35,114 bases of DNA from Stenotrophomonas sp. 278 (GTDB lineage Bacteria; Pseudomonadota; Gammaproteobacteria; Xanthomonadales; Xanthomonadaceae): the NCBI RefSeq assembly GCF_003935715.1, contig NZ_RHPP01000028.1:1-35114 (forward strand), in the 5' to 3' direction. The notes beneath the pieces are model-generated. The model saw only the letters and a program-made list of their open reading frames with translations, searched no databases and was not told the origin of the DNA. Shown here in pieces: positions 7,660 through 15,887 of the stretch. Made by a program: the position numbers and the translations under genes. How positions within the stretch are numbered: position 1 is the first letter of the stretch; each line of letters begins with the position of its first letter.

Positions 7660-8570
7660 ACGACCACGCGTTGCCCACTTCTTCCTCGCGTATCGCCGCC
7701 TCCGGCGTTGCGTTGGCCGCCATCGGCGCGATCACCGCGTCAGGGAAAGCGGTGATCGTCAAACTGGGTTATCGCCATGGCGTGGACGCGACCACGCTGC
7801 TGGCGCTGCGCATGCTGATGGCGTTTCCGGTGTTTGCCCTGCTGGCGGTCTGGTCGGCGCGACGCGCCACCGCGCTTTCGTGGGCCGACCGCGGGCGCGT
7901 GCTGTGGCTCGGCTTCACCGGGTATTACCTGTCCAGCCTGTTGGACTTCCAGGGGCTGCAATACATCAGCGTCACCCTGGAGCGCTTGATCCTGTATCTC
8001 AATCCGACCCTGGTGCTGCTGATCAGCCTGGTGCTGCTCAAGAAAAAGCCGGGTCGCTGGCAGCTCGTGGCGTTGGGACTGAGTTATCTGGGCGTGCTGC
8101 TGGCGTTCGGCCATGACCTGCAGATGGAAGGCGGGCGTATCGTGCTGGGCAGCGCGCTGGTGTTTGCCAGCGCCCTCAGCTACGCGCTGTATCTGTTCGG
8201 CAGCGGGCAGGTGGTGGCGCGCATCGGAGCCATCCGCCTGACCGCATACGCCAGTTGCGTGGCCTGCGTGCTGTGCGTGCTGCACTTTGCCGTGCTGCAT
8301 CCGCTGCCGGCGCTGCTGCTGGCCCCCCCGCCGGTGTACTGGCTTTCGCTGGTCAACGCCACCGTCTGCACGGTGCTGCCGGTGGCGGCGATCATGCTGG
8401 CGGTCAGGCGTATCGGCTCGTCGCTGGCCGCGCAGGTGGGTATGCTCGGCCCGGTATCCACCATTGTGATGAGTCTATGGCTGCTCGACGAACCCATGGG
8501 GCCCTGGCAGATCCTGGGGACGGTGCTGGTGCTGGTCGGCGTGCTGCTGGTCAGTCGCGTTCGCGCGTGA
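7656..8570 (+). CDS. EamA/DMT-superfamily transporter
   Basis: The protein has 304 residues and about ten hydrophobic segments, arranged as two EamA repeats of five helices each. This is the usual form of the drug/metabolite transporter superfamily. It is expected in the inner membrane as an exporter of small metabolites; the substrate cannot be read from the sequence. The start overlaps the gor stop by 4 bases and its own stop overlaps the GTG start of the next gene by 4 bases, so it is the centre of a translationally coupled trio. A role linked to glutathione or alkylated metabolites is only inference from this position. Confidence 0.9.
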   Translation: MNDHALPTSSSRIAASGVALAAIGAITASGKAVIVKLGYRHGVDATTLLALRMLMAFPVFALLAVWSARRATALSWADRGRVLWLGFTGYYLSSLLDFQGLQYISVTLERLILYLNPTLVLLISLVLLKKKPGRWQLVALGLSYLGVLLAFGHDLQMEGGRIVLGSALVFASALSYALYLFGSGQVVARIGAIRLTAYASCVACVLCVLHFAVLHPLPALLLAPPPVYWLSLVNATVCTVLPVAAIMLAVRRIGSSLAAQVGMLGPVSTIVMSLWLLDEPMGPWQILGTVLVLVGVLLVSRVRA

Positions 8571-8932
8571 CACCGGCTGTTGCAGCCGACGAAGACGCGG
8601 CGGCGCGGGCGCGCGAGCGTATTCTGGCGGTCATCCGCGCCATTCCCCGGGGGCAGGTGATGGGGTATGGCCAGGTGGCGGCCAAAGCCGGTCTGCCGGG
8701 CCGTGCACGACTGACCGCACGCGTGTTGGGGATGAATGACGACCCGGACCTGCCCTGGCACCGGGTGCTGCGCTCGGACGGGCGCATTGCGATGCCGGAA
8801 GGCTCGCGTGGCTGGCGTGAACAGAGCCAGCGGCTGCGTGCCGAGGGCGTGGTGATGGAGCGCGGCCGGGTCAAGCACATGCCGCGCGGCAGCGGAGATG
8901 ATCTCGACGCGGCGGTGTGGGGGCCGGGTTGA
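8567..8932 (+). CDS. atl: Alkyltransferase-like protein (MGMT family, Cys replaced by Trp)
   Basis: This protein of 121 residues starts at GTG 8567, overlapping the previous stop as GTGA. It has the DNA-binding part of O6-methylguanine-DNA methyltransferase, but the methyl-acceptor motif PCHR reads PWHRV (residues 63-67, Trp64). The helix-turn-helix (MGYGQVAAKAGLPG), the likely base-flipping Tyr34 and the arginine finger (LTARVLG, Arg53) remain. Such proteins (E. coli YbaZ, yeast Atl1) cannot remove alkyl groups. They bind O6-alkylguanine tightly and pass it to nucleotide excision repair. A longer in-frame reading from 8255 lies inside the transporter and is rejected. Confidence 0.9.
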   Translation: MTPAVAADEDAAARARERILAVIRAIPRGQVMGYGQVAAKAGLPGRARLTARVLGMNDDPDLPWHRVLRSDGRIAMPEGSRGWREQSQRLRAEGVVMERGRVKHMPRGSGDDLDAAVWGPG

Positions 8933-8968
8933 GCGATTATGATGGGCGCGGTTCCAAAGGATGCTCCC

Positions 8969-9643
8969 ATGTTCCCGCGACTGCCCACTGTCACCAAGGC
9001 CCTGCTGATCGCCAACGCGGTTCTGTTCCTGCTGCAGCAGCCCTTCCTGCTCGGTTACGGCACGTTCGAGCCGTTCATGCTGCAGCCGCTGCGCAGCTTT
9101 GATCCGTTCTCGCCCGGTGGCAACTTCCAGCCATGGCAGCTGCTGACCTACGGCTTCCTGCATGGCAATCTCATGCACCTGCTGTTCAACATGCTGGCGC
9201 TTTTCATGTTCGGCTCGCCGCTGGAACAGACCTGGGGTGAGAAACGCTTCCTGATTTTCTATCTGGTCTGCGTCGCCGGTGCGGGTCTGTGTCAACTGGC
9301 AGTCGGCGCGATGATGATCGACCCGGCACCGGTCCTCGGCGCTTCGGGAGGCGTGTTCGGACTGCTGCTGGCCTACGGCATGCTGTTCCCGAACCAGCGC
9401 GTGATGCTGCTGTTCCCGCCGATTCCGATGAAGGCGCGCACCTTCGTGATCGTGATCGGCCTGACCGAACTGGTGTTCGGCGCAACCAGCTGGCAGCCGG
9501 GCATCGCCCACTTCGCACACCTGGGCGGCATGCTGTTCGGCTGGCTGCTGATCCGCTACTGGCGTGGTCAGCCACCCTTCAATCGCCGCCCGCCCGGCGG
9601 CGGACCGCCGAAACGGCCGAATCATCTGCGCAGCGTCAAATGA
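8969..9643 (+). CDS. Rhomboid family intramembrane serine protease
   Basis: From ATG 8969 the protein has 224 residues and six predicted membrane helices. The catalytic dyad is Ser126 in GASGGVFG and His184 in AHFAHLGG. The oxyanion-site motif HxxxN (His70, Asn74 in MHLLFN) is also present, so it should be an active rhomboid that cleaves membrane proteins within the bilayer. The start is chosen because AAAGGA lies 7 bases upstream; an ATG at 8939 lacks this. The tail is a short Pro/Arg-rich cytoplasmic extension. Its substrates are unknown. It follows the alkyltransferase-like gene by 36 bases on the same strand. Confidence 0.93.
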   Translation: MFPRLPTVTKALLIANAVLFLLQQPFLLGYGTFEPFMLQPLRSFDPFSPGGNFQPWQLLTYGFLHGNLMHLLFNMLALFMFGSPLEQTWGEKRFLIFYLVCVAGAGLCQLAVGAMMIDPAPVLGASGGVFGLLLAYGMLFPNQRVMLLFPPIPMKARTFVIVIGLTELVFGATSWQPGIAHFAHLGGMLFGWLLIRYWRGQPPFNRRPPGGGPPKRPNHLRSVK

Positions 9644-9697
9644 CGTAACCGCGCGACGTAGAGCGGATCGCGCAGCCACATACAAGGACGACAGCGC

Positions 9698-11353
9698 TTG
9701 AAGATTCTGATTCTGGGGGGATACGGCGTATTCGGTGGACGACTGGCGCGCCTGTTGTCGGATCTGCACGGCCTGGAACTGCTGATCTGCGGACGCAATC
9801 TGCAGGCAGCCCAGGCCTTCTGCGACAGCTACAGCGGTGCTCCCACGGTGCGCCCCCTGCGCCTGGACCGCGCAGCGGTGGCCGCTGCCCTTGAAGCCGA
9901 GCGACCTGCCCTGGTGATTGATGCCTCCGGGCCCTTCCAGGACTATGGCGCGCAGGGCTATCAGGTGGTCGAAGCCTGCATTGCGGCGCGTGTTCCCTAT
10001 CTGGACTTCGCTGACGCCGCCGACTTCGTTTTCGGTATCGATCGCCATGACGCGCAGGCAAAGGCCGCCGGCATCTTTGTACTGTCCGGGGTCAGCAGCT
10101 TTCCCGTACTGACCGCCGCAGTGCTTCGCGAAATGGCCAAGGTCATGGAACCGCAAATCGTCGAAGGCGGGATCGCGCCTTCACCGTATGCCGGTATTGG
10201 ATTGAACGTGATGCGTGCCGTGGTCGGTTACGCCGGCGCTCCGGTGAAGCTGCGCCGCAGCGGGCAGCCGGGGCAGGGCACAGGGCTGGCGGAGAGCCGT
10301 CGCTTCACCGTGGCCGTGCCGGGCAGGCTGCCGCTGCGCAATCTGCATTTTTCGCTGGTCGACGTCCCCGACCTGCAGGTGTTGCCGCCGGAACATGCGG
10401 GCATGACGGATATCTGGATCGGTGCCGGTCCGGTCCCCGAGATACTGCACCGGATCCTCAACCTGCTGGCCAAAGCGCGGGCGCGCTTCCGGCTGCCTTC
10501 GCTGGAGCCGCTGTCACCGCTGTTCTACACGGTATTGAACCTGATGAAGTTCGGCGAGCATCGTGGCGGCATGTATGTACGGGCGCGGGGCCAACAGGCC
10601 GGCGTGCCTGTCGAGCTGAGCTGGCATCTGCTGGCCGAGGGGGACGACGGTCCGTACATTCCGTCGATGGCGATCGAGGCGCTCATCCGCAAGTGGCTGG
10701 CGGGGGAGCGCCCGGCCGATGGCGCTCGTCCGGCAACGCACGCGCTGGAACTGGCGGACTACCAGGCGCTGTTCGTGGGCCGTTCGATCCACACCGGTTT
10801 CCGTCGCGAGCAGCCGCATGCGGCGCTGTACCCGTACCTGCTCGGCACTGCATTTGAAATGCTGCCACCACAGGTGCAGGCGCTGCATCGCGATGCGCAG
10901 CCGCGGCACTGGCGTGGCCAGGCCGATATACGGCGTGGGCGTGGGGTACTCGCGCGCATCATCGCTGCTGTGATCGGCTTCCCGAAAGAGGGCGAAGCGG
11001 TGCCGGTGACGGTGTCGTTCGCGCCCGAGCGCGGTGGCGAACGCTGGACCCGGGACTTTGGCGGACGCCGCTTCTCTTCGTGGCAACGACGTGGCGAAGG
11101 CCGTAATGACTATCTGCTGGTCGAACGCTTTGGGCTGATCGACGTGGCGATCGCGCTGGTGGTGGAGGGCGACCGGCTGTGCCTGGTGCCGCGGCGCTGG
11201 TCGCTGCTGGGCGTGCCGTTGCCGAAGTGTCTGCTGCCCAAAGGCACCACGTTCGAGACCGAGCGCGACGGGCAGTTTGTGTTTGATGTGGAGATTGCTG
11301 CGCCGCTGATCGGTTTGATCGTCGGCTATCGGGGCAGGTTGAACCCAGCGTAG
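9698..11353 (+). CDS. Saccharopine dehydrogenase-like NAD(P)-binding protein with DUF4166
   Basis: The 551-residue product joins two modules. Residues 1-130 form a Rossmann domain with GGYGVFGGR at 8-16, as in the saccharopine dehydrogenase NADP-binding family. The last roughly 170 residues (from about 380, with WTRDFGGRRFSSW, ERFGLIDVAIAL and a VEIAAPLIGLIVGYRG ending) match DUF4166. The start is TTG 9698, supported by AAGGA at 9684-9688 with a 9-base spacer and by the Rossmann motif beginning at once. The reaction is unknown; related proteins act as trans-acting enoyl reductases or membrane-associated oxidoreductases. The TAG stop lies inside a SMAG repeat. True lysine metabolism is unlikely. 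Confidence 0.85.
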   Translation: MKILILGGYGVFGGRLARLLSDLHGLELLICGRNLQAAQAFCDSYSGAPTVRPLRLDRAAVAAALEAERPALVIDASGPFQDYGAQGYQVVEACIAARVPYLDFADAADFVFGIDRHDAQAKAAGIFVLSGVSSFPVLTAAVLREMAKVMEPQIVEGGIAPSPYAGIGLNVMRAVVGYAGAPVKLRRSGQPGQGTGLAESRRFTVAVPGRLPLRNLHFSLVDVPDLQVLPPEHAGMTDIWIGAGPVPEILHRILNLLAKARARFRLPSLEPLSPLFYTVLNLMKFGEHRGGMYVRARGQQAGVPVELSWHLLAEGDDGPYIPSMAIEALIRKWLAGERPADGARPATHALELADYQALFVGRSIHTGFRREQPHAALYPYLLGTAFEMLPPQVQALHRDAQPRHWRGQADIRRGRGVLARIIAAVIGFPKEGEAVPVTVSFAPERGGERWTRDFGGRRFSSWQRRGEGRNDYLLVERFGLIDVAIALVVEGDRLCLVPRRWSLLGVPLPKCLLPKGTTFETERDGQFVFDVEIAAPLIGLIVGYRGRLNPA

Positions 11354-11419
11354 AGCCACGCCCTGCGTGGCTTCGCGGTGCCGGACACGTTCACGCAGCC
11401 ACGCAGGGCGTGGCTCTAC
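11350..11419. repeat. SMAG palindrome pair, heads outward
   Basis: Unit 11350-11372 on the plus strand and unit 11397-11419 on the minus strand are perfect 23-base reverse complements. Each is itself a hairpin (core GCCACGCCCTGCGTGGC) with GTAG at its outer end. The TAG of the first GTAG (11351-11353) is the stop codon of the DUF4166 gene. The pair lies just before a bidirectional terminator. Confidence 0.88.
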
Positions 11420-11431
11420 GGCAATCAAACA

Positions 11432-11457
11432 AAAAGGGCACCCGAAGGTGCCCTTTT
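11432..11457. terminator. Bidirectional rho-independent terminator
   Basis: An 11-base stem pairs 11432-11442 (AAAAGGGCACC) with 11447-11457 around the stable tetraloop CGAA. It gives A/T tails on both sides, between the converging DUF4166 and M13 genes, so it can end transcription from both. Confidence 0.88.
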
Positions 11458-11461
11458 CGAA

Positions 11462-13468
11462 TCAACGCCAGATCTTGATCTGGTCGTTCTCCACCCGCTG
11501 CATCGGCTGGCCAGGCTTGCAGGTAAAGGTGGCCCCGAACGCCGGCAGGTTGGACAGCGGCCCATTGGTGCGCCAGCGGCCCGGCGCACGGATGTCGGCG
11601 GTCAGGCGCTGGGCGGCTTCGTTGGGCGACAGCTGTTGCGGCCACAGCGCCGCCCAGGCGCGGAAGAAGCCCTGCTGCTGGGCCGGCTTGGCCTTGGGTT
11701 CCTGTGCCTGATAAGCCGCCCAGGCCAGTTCGACGCCGGCGATGTCGGCCAGGTTTTCTTCCTGGGTCAGCGTGCCGTTGACCTTCGCCCCCTTCACGCC
11801 GGGGAAGTCGTACGCGCCGTACTGGGCGGCCACGCGGCTGCCGAGCAGGGTCCAGGCGGTCTTGTCGGCAGGCGTCCACCAGCTGCGCAGTTCGCCCTTG
11901 GCGTCCACCAGCGCACCCTTGGCGTCGACGGCGCGGTTCAGCTCATGCGCGACCAGCGCGCCGAAGCTGCCGAATTTGTCGGCAGCATCGGCCTTGGCGT
12001 TGAACACCGGGCCCTGCAGGGCGGCGGCGGTGACGATCAGGCGGTTCTGGGCGATGTCATAGGCCAGCGACGGCTGCTGCGGCAGCACGTCCCAGCGACG
12101 GTCGGCGTTACCCTTGCCGATGCGCTTCATTTCTTCGCGGTGACGCCAGGTCGAGGCGATCAGCATGTTGCCGCCGAAGCTGCCACGGCCCATCGGCTGC
12201 ACGCTGTAGTCCAGGTCGCGCAGCGGCGTGCCGATCTCGATCTTCAGCGCGGCCAGCTTGGCCTGGGCTTCGCTCTTGGCTTCGGCGCTCAGCCAGCTGC
12301 TGTTCTTGACCGCGTCGATCTGAACTTCGCGCACCTTGTCGACAATCCAGGCGGCCTGGCGGCGATCTTCAGCAGACAGGTGGCGGGCGGCGTACTCGCG
12401 GCCGACCATCGGGCCGGCGGCGACGTTGATGGCGTTGAGCACCTGTTCCCAGCGCGCCGGGGCCAGGGTTTCGCCACGGATCACGCGGCCACGGAATTCA
12501 AACTCGGCGTCGCGGTAAGCCTTGGACAGGTACGGGGCCATCGCATCGCCGACGCGCCAGCGCAGGTAGGCCTTCCACTGGTCCGGCTTGATCCGCGTGA
12601 CCATGCCGTCCAGCGCCTTGAACAGGTTCGGATCCGCCAGCGACACCAGGTCGTCATTGACGCCCTGCACCTTCAGGAAGGCATCCAGCTGCAGGTTCTT
12701 GTAGCGGCTGTTGAGGTCCTTGGTCGAGATCGGCGCGTAGTTGTTGAACGGATTGTTGATGCCGGCCAGCGACTGCGCGCTTCGTGCCAGTTCGGTTTCC
12801 AGTGCGATCACCGCCTGCGCTTCTGCATCCAGCTTGGCGGCCGGGGTGCCGGTCAGCGCCAGGATCTGCTTGACGTAGTTGCGGTAGCGGCCCATCAGCG
12901 CGACGGTGTCGGCGTCAGTGCGGGTGTAGAAAGCCGGATCCGGCAGGCCCATGCCACCTTGCATGAAGTAACCGATATGGCGGTCGAGCGCCTTCAGGTC
13001 CACGTCCGGGGCGAAGTTGAAAGCCACCGGAATGCCTACCTGGTGCAGCGCGGCGATCGAGGCCGGCACATCCTTGGCCTTCTTGATGGCATTGATGCGG
13101 GTCAGCAGCGGGGCGATCGGGTTGGAGCCATCGGCTTCCACTGCGGCTTCATCCAGGCCGCTGGCCCAGAAGTCGCCCAGCAGTTTCTGGGTGTTGCCCT
13201 GCGGCGACTTCATTGCCGCGTCCAGCAGTTCTCGCTGCTGCAGGCGGGTGCGCTCGGCCAGCTGGCCCAGCGCGGTGGTCGCGCCGGTCTGTGGTACCGG
13301 ATTGGCCTTCAGCCAGCCGGCGTTGGTGGCGTCGTAGAAGTCGGTGCACTGCGCGCTGGCGGCCGGGGTACGGGCGGCCTTCTTCTTCGGCGCGGCGGAG
13401 GCATCGGTAATCACCAGGGACGCCATGCCCAGACCCAGGGCAATGGCAAGCGGACGAAGGTTGGGCAT
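11462..13468 (-). CDS. M13 family peptidase homologue with degenerate zinc site
   Basis: The protein has 668 residues from ATG 13468, with a signal peptide (LRPLAIALGLGMASLVITDASA). The M13 (neprilysin/PepO) fold is recognisable through its whole length, including the C-terminal GPLSNLPAFGATFTCKPGQPM. The zinc motif HExxH reads HELNR: His508 and Glu509 are present, but Arg512 (CGC, 11935-11933) replaces the second zinc-binding His. The downstream ENLAD glutamate ligand is kept, while the NAYY substrate-binding motif has become LAYD. It is therefore probably an inactive periplasmic paralogue. The frame is intact with no stops, which argues against simple decay. The neighbouring gene at 13594 is an active-looking paralogue. 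An extension to 13573 precedes the signal peptide and is rejected. Confidence 0.9.
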   Translation of the reverse strand: MPNLRPLAIALGLGMASLVITDASAAPKKKAARTPAASAQCTDFYDATNAGWLKANPVPQTGATTALGQLAERTRLQQRELLDAAMKSPQGNTQKLLGDFWASGLDEAAVEADGSNPIAPLLTRINAIKKAKDVPASIAALHQVGIPVAFNFAPDVDLKALDRHIGYFMQGGMGLPDPAFYTRTDADTVALMGRYRNYVKQILALTGTPAAKLDAEAQAVIALETELARSAQSLAGINNPFNNYAPISTKDLNSRYKNLQLDAFLKVQGVNDDLVSLADPNLFKALDGMVTRIKPDQWKAYLRWRVGDAMAPYLSKAYRDAEFEFRGRVIRGETLAPARWEQVLNAINVAAGPMVGREYAARHLSAEDRRQAAWIVDKVREVQIDAVKNSSWLSAEAKSEAQAKLAALKIEIGTPLRDLDYSVQPMGRGSFGGNMLIASTWRHREEMKRIGKGNADRRWDVLPQQPSLAYDIAQNRLIVTAAALQGPVFNAKADAADKFGSFGALVAHELNRAVDAKGALVDAKGELRSWWTPADKTAWTLLGSRVAAQYGAYDFPGVKGAKVNGTLTQEENLADIAGVELAWAAYQAQEPKAKPAQQQGFFRAWAALWPQQLSPNEAAQRLTADIRAPGRWRTNGPLSNLPAFGATFTCKPGQPMQRVENDQIKIWR

Positions 13469-13502
13469 GCGAAACAAATCCGGTCGGATTGAAGACCGCA
13501 GA

Positions 13503-13511
13503 ACTATACCA
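13503..13511 (-). promoter_or_regulatory. Possible extended -10 promoter of the 11462-13468 gene
   Basis: On the minus strand TGG-TATAGT forms an extended -10 element with the hexamer at 13508-13503. It would place the transcript start about 28 bases before the ATG. No matching -35 was found. Confidence 0.35.
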
Positions 13512-13537
13512 AGCCCGCATGAAAACTCCGCATGCCG

Positions 13538-13570
13538 CAAAAACAAAGGCCCGGGATTCCCGGGCCTTTG
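13538..13570 (-). terminator. Rho-independent terminator of the M13 lipoprotein gene
   Basis: A 12-base perfect stem pairs 13544-13555 (CAAAGGCCCGGG) with 13559-13570, followed on the minus strand by GTTTTTG. It lies 23 bases after the stop codon at 13594 and separates the two M13 genes into different transcripts. Confidence 0.78.
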
Positions 13571-13593
13571 CATTCATACAGACCTGAAAGCGC

Positions 13594-15708
13594 TTACCAG
13601 ATCACAACCTGCTGGTCGCCGGCGCGCACCATCGGTGCGCCGGGCTTGCACTCGAACGCCGCGGCGAACGCCGGCAGGTTCGACGGCGCACCCATGGCGC
13701 GGAACTGCGCCGGAGCGTGCGGGTCGGTGGCCAGGCGGACCTTGGCGTTCTCCGGGGTGTACTTGGTACGCCACACCGTGGCCCAGTTGAAGAAGAAGCG
13801 CTGGTCACGGCTGAAGCCGTCGACCTTCGGGTCTTCCTTGCCGGCCGACGCCTTCTGCAGCGCGTCGTAGGCGGTGGCCAGGCCGCCCAGGTCGGCGATG
13901 TTCTCGCCCAGGGTCAACTTGCCGTTGACCGCCTGGTCGCCGACCTTGTACCCGTCGAACTGCTTGACCAGCTTGCCGGTCAGGCCGCTGAAGTTCCTGG
14001 TGTCGGCGTCGGTCCACCAGTTCTCGAAGTTGCCGGTCGGCCCGAAGCGGCTGCCCTGGTCGTCGTAACCGTGGGTCATTTCATGGCCGATCACCGCACC
14101 GATGCCACCGTAGTTGAGCGCGTCGTCAGCCTTCGGGTCGAAGAACGGCGGCTGCAGGATGGCGGCCGGGAACACGATCTCGTTCTGCAGCGGGTTGTAG
14201 TACGCGTTCACCGTCTGCGGGGTCATGCCCCACTCGGTCTTGTCGACCGGCTTGCCGATCTTGGACAGGGCGAACTTGTAGTTGAACTCATTGGCAGCGC
14301 GCACGTTGCCGAAGTAGCTGTCGCGCTGGGTGCTCAGGCCGCTCCAGTCACGCCACTTGTCCGGGTAACCGATCTTCGGGGTGAAGGTTTCCCACTTGGC
14401 AATCGCCTTGGCCTTGGTTTCGTCACTCATCCAGGTCAGCCCCTGGATGCGCTCCTTGAGCGAGGCGGCCAGGTTCTTGACCAGCTCTTCCATCTTGGCC
14501 TTGGATTCGGGCGAGAAGGCGACCTTGACGTACAGCTGGCCGAAGGCTTCGCCGGCGTCGTTTTCAATGGTGCCCAGCACGCGCTTCCAGCGCGGCTTCT
14601 GTTCCTTCTGGCCGTTCAGGGTCTTGCCGTAGAAGTTGTAGCTCTCATCGGCAAAGGCATCGGCCAGGTACGGCGACGCTGCGTCCACGGTATGGAACCG
14701 CAGGTAGGAACGCCACACCGACGGGTCGGTATCACCCAGCGCCTTGCTCACTTCCTGGTGGAAGGTCGGAATGGCCAGCGAGAACTTCTCCGGTGCGGCA
14801 ATGCCCTGGGCCTTGAAGAATTCGGTCCAGCTGAAGTTCGGGGTCAACTTGTCCGCGTCGGCAACGCTGACCGGGTTGTAGTACAGCGACACGTCGCGCG
14901 AAAGCTGCTCGCTGGACTTGGAGGCCTTGGCCAGCCGGGTTTCGAACTTCACCACTTCTTCGGCCTGCTTGGCCGCGTCGGCGGCAGCGATGCCGGACAG
15001 TTCCAGCACCTTGGCCACGTGGGCCTGGTAGGCCTTCAGCTTGTCGGCATTCTTGGCGTCGGTGTAATAGGTGGTATCCGGCAGACCCAGGCCGCCCTGG
15101 CTGGCGTAGGCGATGTTCTGCGAGGAATTCTTGAAGTCCGCTTCCGGACCGAAGCCGAACAGCACGTTCTGGCCCTTGGCCGCGGTGCTGCGCAGGTAGC
15201 TGGCAATGGCGTCCTTGTCCTGCAGGCCGTCAATGGCGGCCAGGTCGGCCTTGATCGGCTCGATGCCCTGCGCGTTGATCTTGGCTTCGTCCATGCCGGT
15301 GGCCCAGAAGTCGCCGACGATCTTCTCGATGCCGGTCGGGTTCTTCACCGCCGCGACCTGTTCGGCCAGCTGGTGCTGCACGGCCACCGAACGCTCGTCC
15401 AGAATGGTGAAGGCCCCCCAGCTGGTGCGGTCGCCCGGAATTTCATTGGCCGCCAGCCACTTGCTGTTGACGTAGTCGCCGAACGCGGTGCAGGCGTCCA
15501 GGCTGGTGTCCAGGTCGGACTTGTGGAAGGCGTTGTACGCCGGCAGCTTGGCTTCGTCCAGCTTGAACGCGGTTTCTGCCGGAGCGGCGGCCGGCGTGGC
15601 GGTGGAGGCCGCGCTGTCCGTAGCCGGGGTTTCATTCTTGCCGCAGCCGACCAGCGCGGCCGAAACGGCCAGGGTCAGCAGAACCATCTTGGGAATGCGA
15701 GCGATCAC
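13594..15708 (-). CDS. M13 family zinc metallopeptidase, lipoprotein
   Basis: This 704-residue endopeptidase of the neprilysin/PepO family starts at GTG 15708, chosen for the GGAGG ribosome site at 15721-15717. A signal peptide with lipobox LVGC gives lipid anchoring at Cys22. An Ala/Thr/Pro-rich linker follows, then the M13 domain. The zinc site is complete: His542-Glu543-x-x-His546 in GHEMTHGYDDQG, with the third ligand Glu in ENIADLGG. The substrate-binding NAYYNP and the C-terminal APSNLPAFAAAFECKPGAPM are typical. It should cleave oligopeptides in the periplasm or at the envelope. Extension to 15834 would precede the signal peptide and overlaps the divergent promoter region. The peptide substrates are unknown. 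Confidence 0.94.
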   Translation of the reverse strand: MIARIPKMVLLTLAVSAALVGCGKNETPATDSAASTATPAAAPAETAFKLDEAKLPAYNAFHKSDLDTSLDACTAFGDYVNSKWLAANEIPGDRTSWGAFTILDERSVAVQHQLAEQVAAVKNPTGIEKIVGDFWATGMDEAKINAQGIEPIKADLAAIDGLQDKDAIASYLRSTAAKGQNVLFGFGPEADFKNSSQNIAYASQGGLGLPDTTYYTDAKNADKLKAYQAHVAKVLELSGIAAADAAKQAEEVVKFETRLAKASKSSEQLSRDVSLYYNPVSVADADKLTPNFSWTEFFKAQGIAAPEKFSLAIPTFHQEVSKALGDTDPSVWRSYLRFHTVDAASPYLADAFADESYNFYGKTLNGQKEQKPRWKRVLGTIENDAGEAFGQLYVKVAFSPESKAKMEELVKNLAASLKERIQGLTWMSDETKAKAIAKWETFTPKIGYPDKWRDWSGLSTQRDSYFGNVRAANEFNYKFALSKIGKPVDKTEWGMTPQTVNAYYNPLQNEIVFPAAILQPPFFDPKADDALNYGGIGAVIGHEMTHGYDDQGSRFGPTGNFENWWTDADTRNFSGLTGKLVKQFDGYKVGDQAVNGKLTLGENIADLGGLATAYDALQKASAGKEDPKVDGFSRDQRFFFNWATVWRTKYTPENAKVRLATDPHAPAQFRAMGAPSNLPAFAAAFECKPGAPMVRAGDQQVVIW

Positions 15709-15875
15709 GTGGTGGGCCTCCAGGCCGTATAGACATGCATAGGGTGCTCCTTGCCGGAGCGTGGGGCAGACGATACGCCGCTGGCCCGGCCTGCAAGGGT
15801 GTCGAAGGTCATGGGCGAAGGCAAGCGAGGGCATGTGAACGCGCCGGCGGGGCGACAGCGCAGGTCCGGGCGGTG

Positions 15876-15881
15876 TATACA
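15876..15881 (+). promoter_or_regulatory. Possible -10 element for the flavoprotein gene
   Basis: TATACA ends 7 bases before the ATG at 15888. The predicted transcript start falls on or next to the start codon, which would give a leaderless mRNA. No ribosome binding site is visible, and no good -35 was found. Confidence 0.35.
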
Positions 15882-15887
15882 GCCACG

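Noticed and set aside
8180-10156. 658-residue minus-strand frame
   Set aside because: It is antisense to the EamA, alkyltransferase-like, rhomboid and DUF4166 genes, all with clear families. Its His/Gln/Arg-rich content is typical of a shadow frame in GC-rich DNA.
11378-13492. 704-residue plus-strand frame
   Set aside because: It mirrors the M13 gene on the other strand, runs through the terminator and SMAG region, and shows no domain.
13717-15732. 671-residue plus-strand frame
   Set aside because: It is the antisense of the M13 lipoprotein gene with no recognisable motif.
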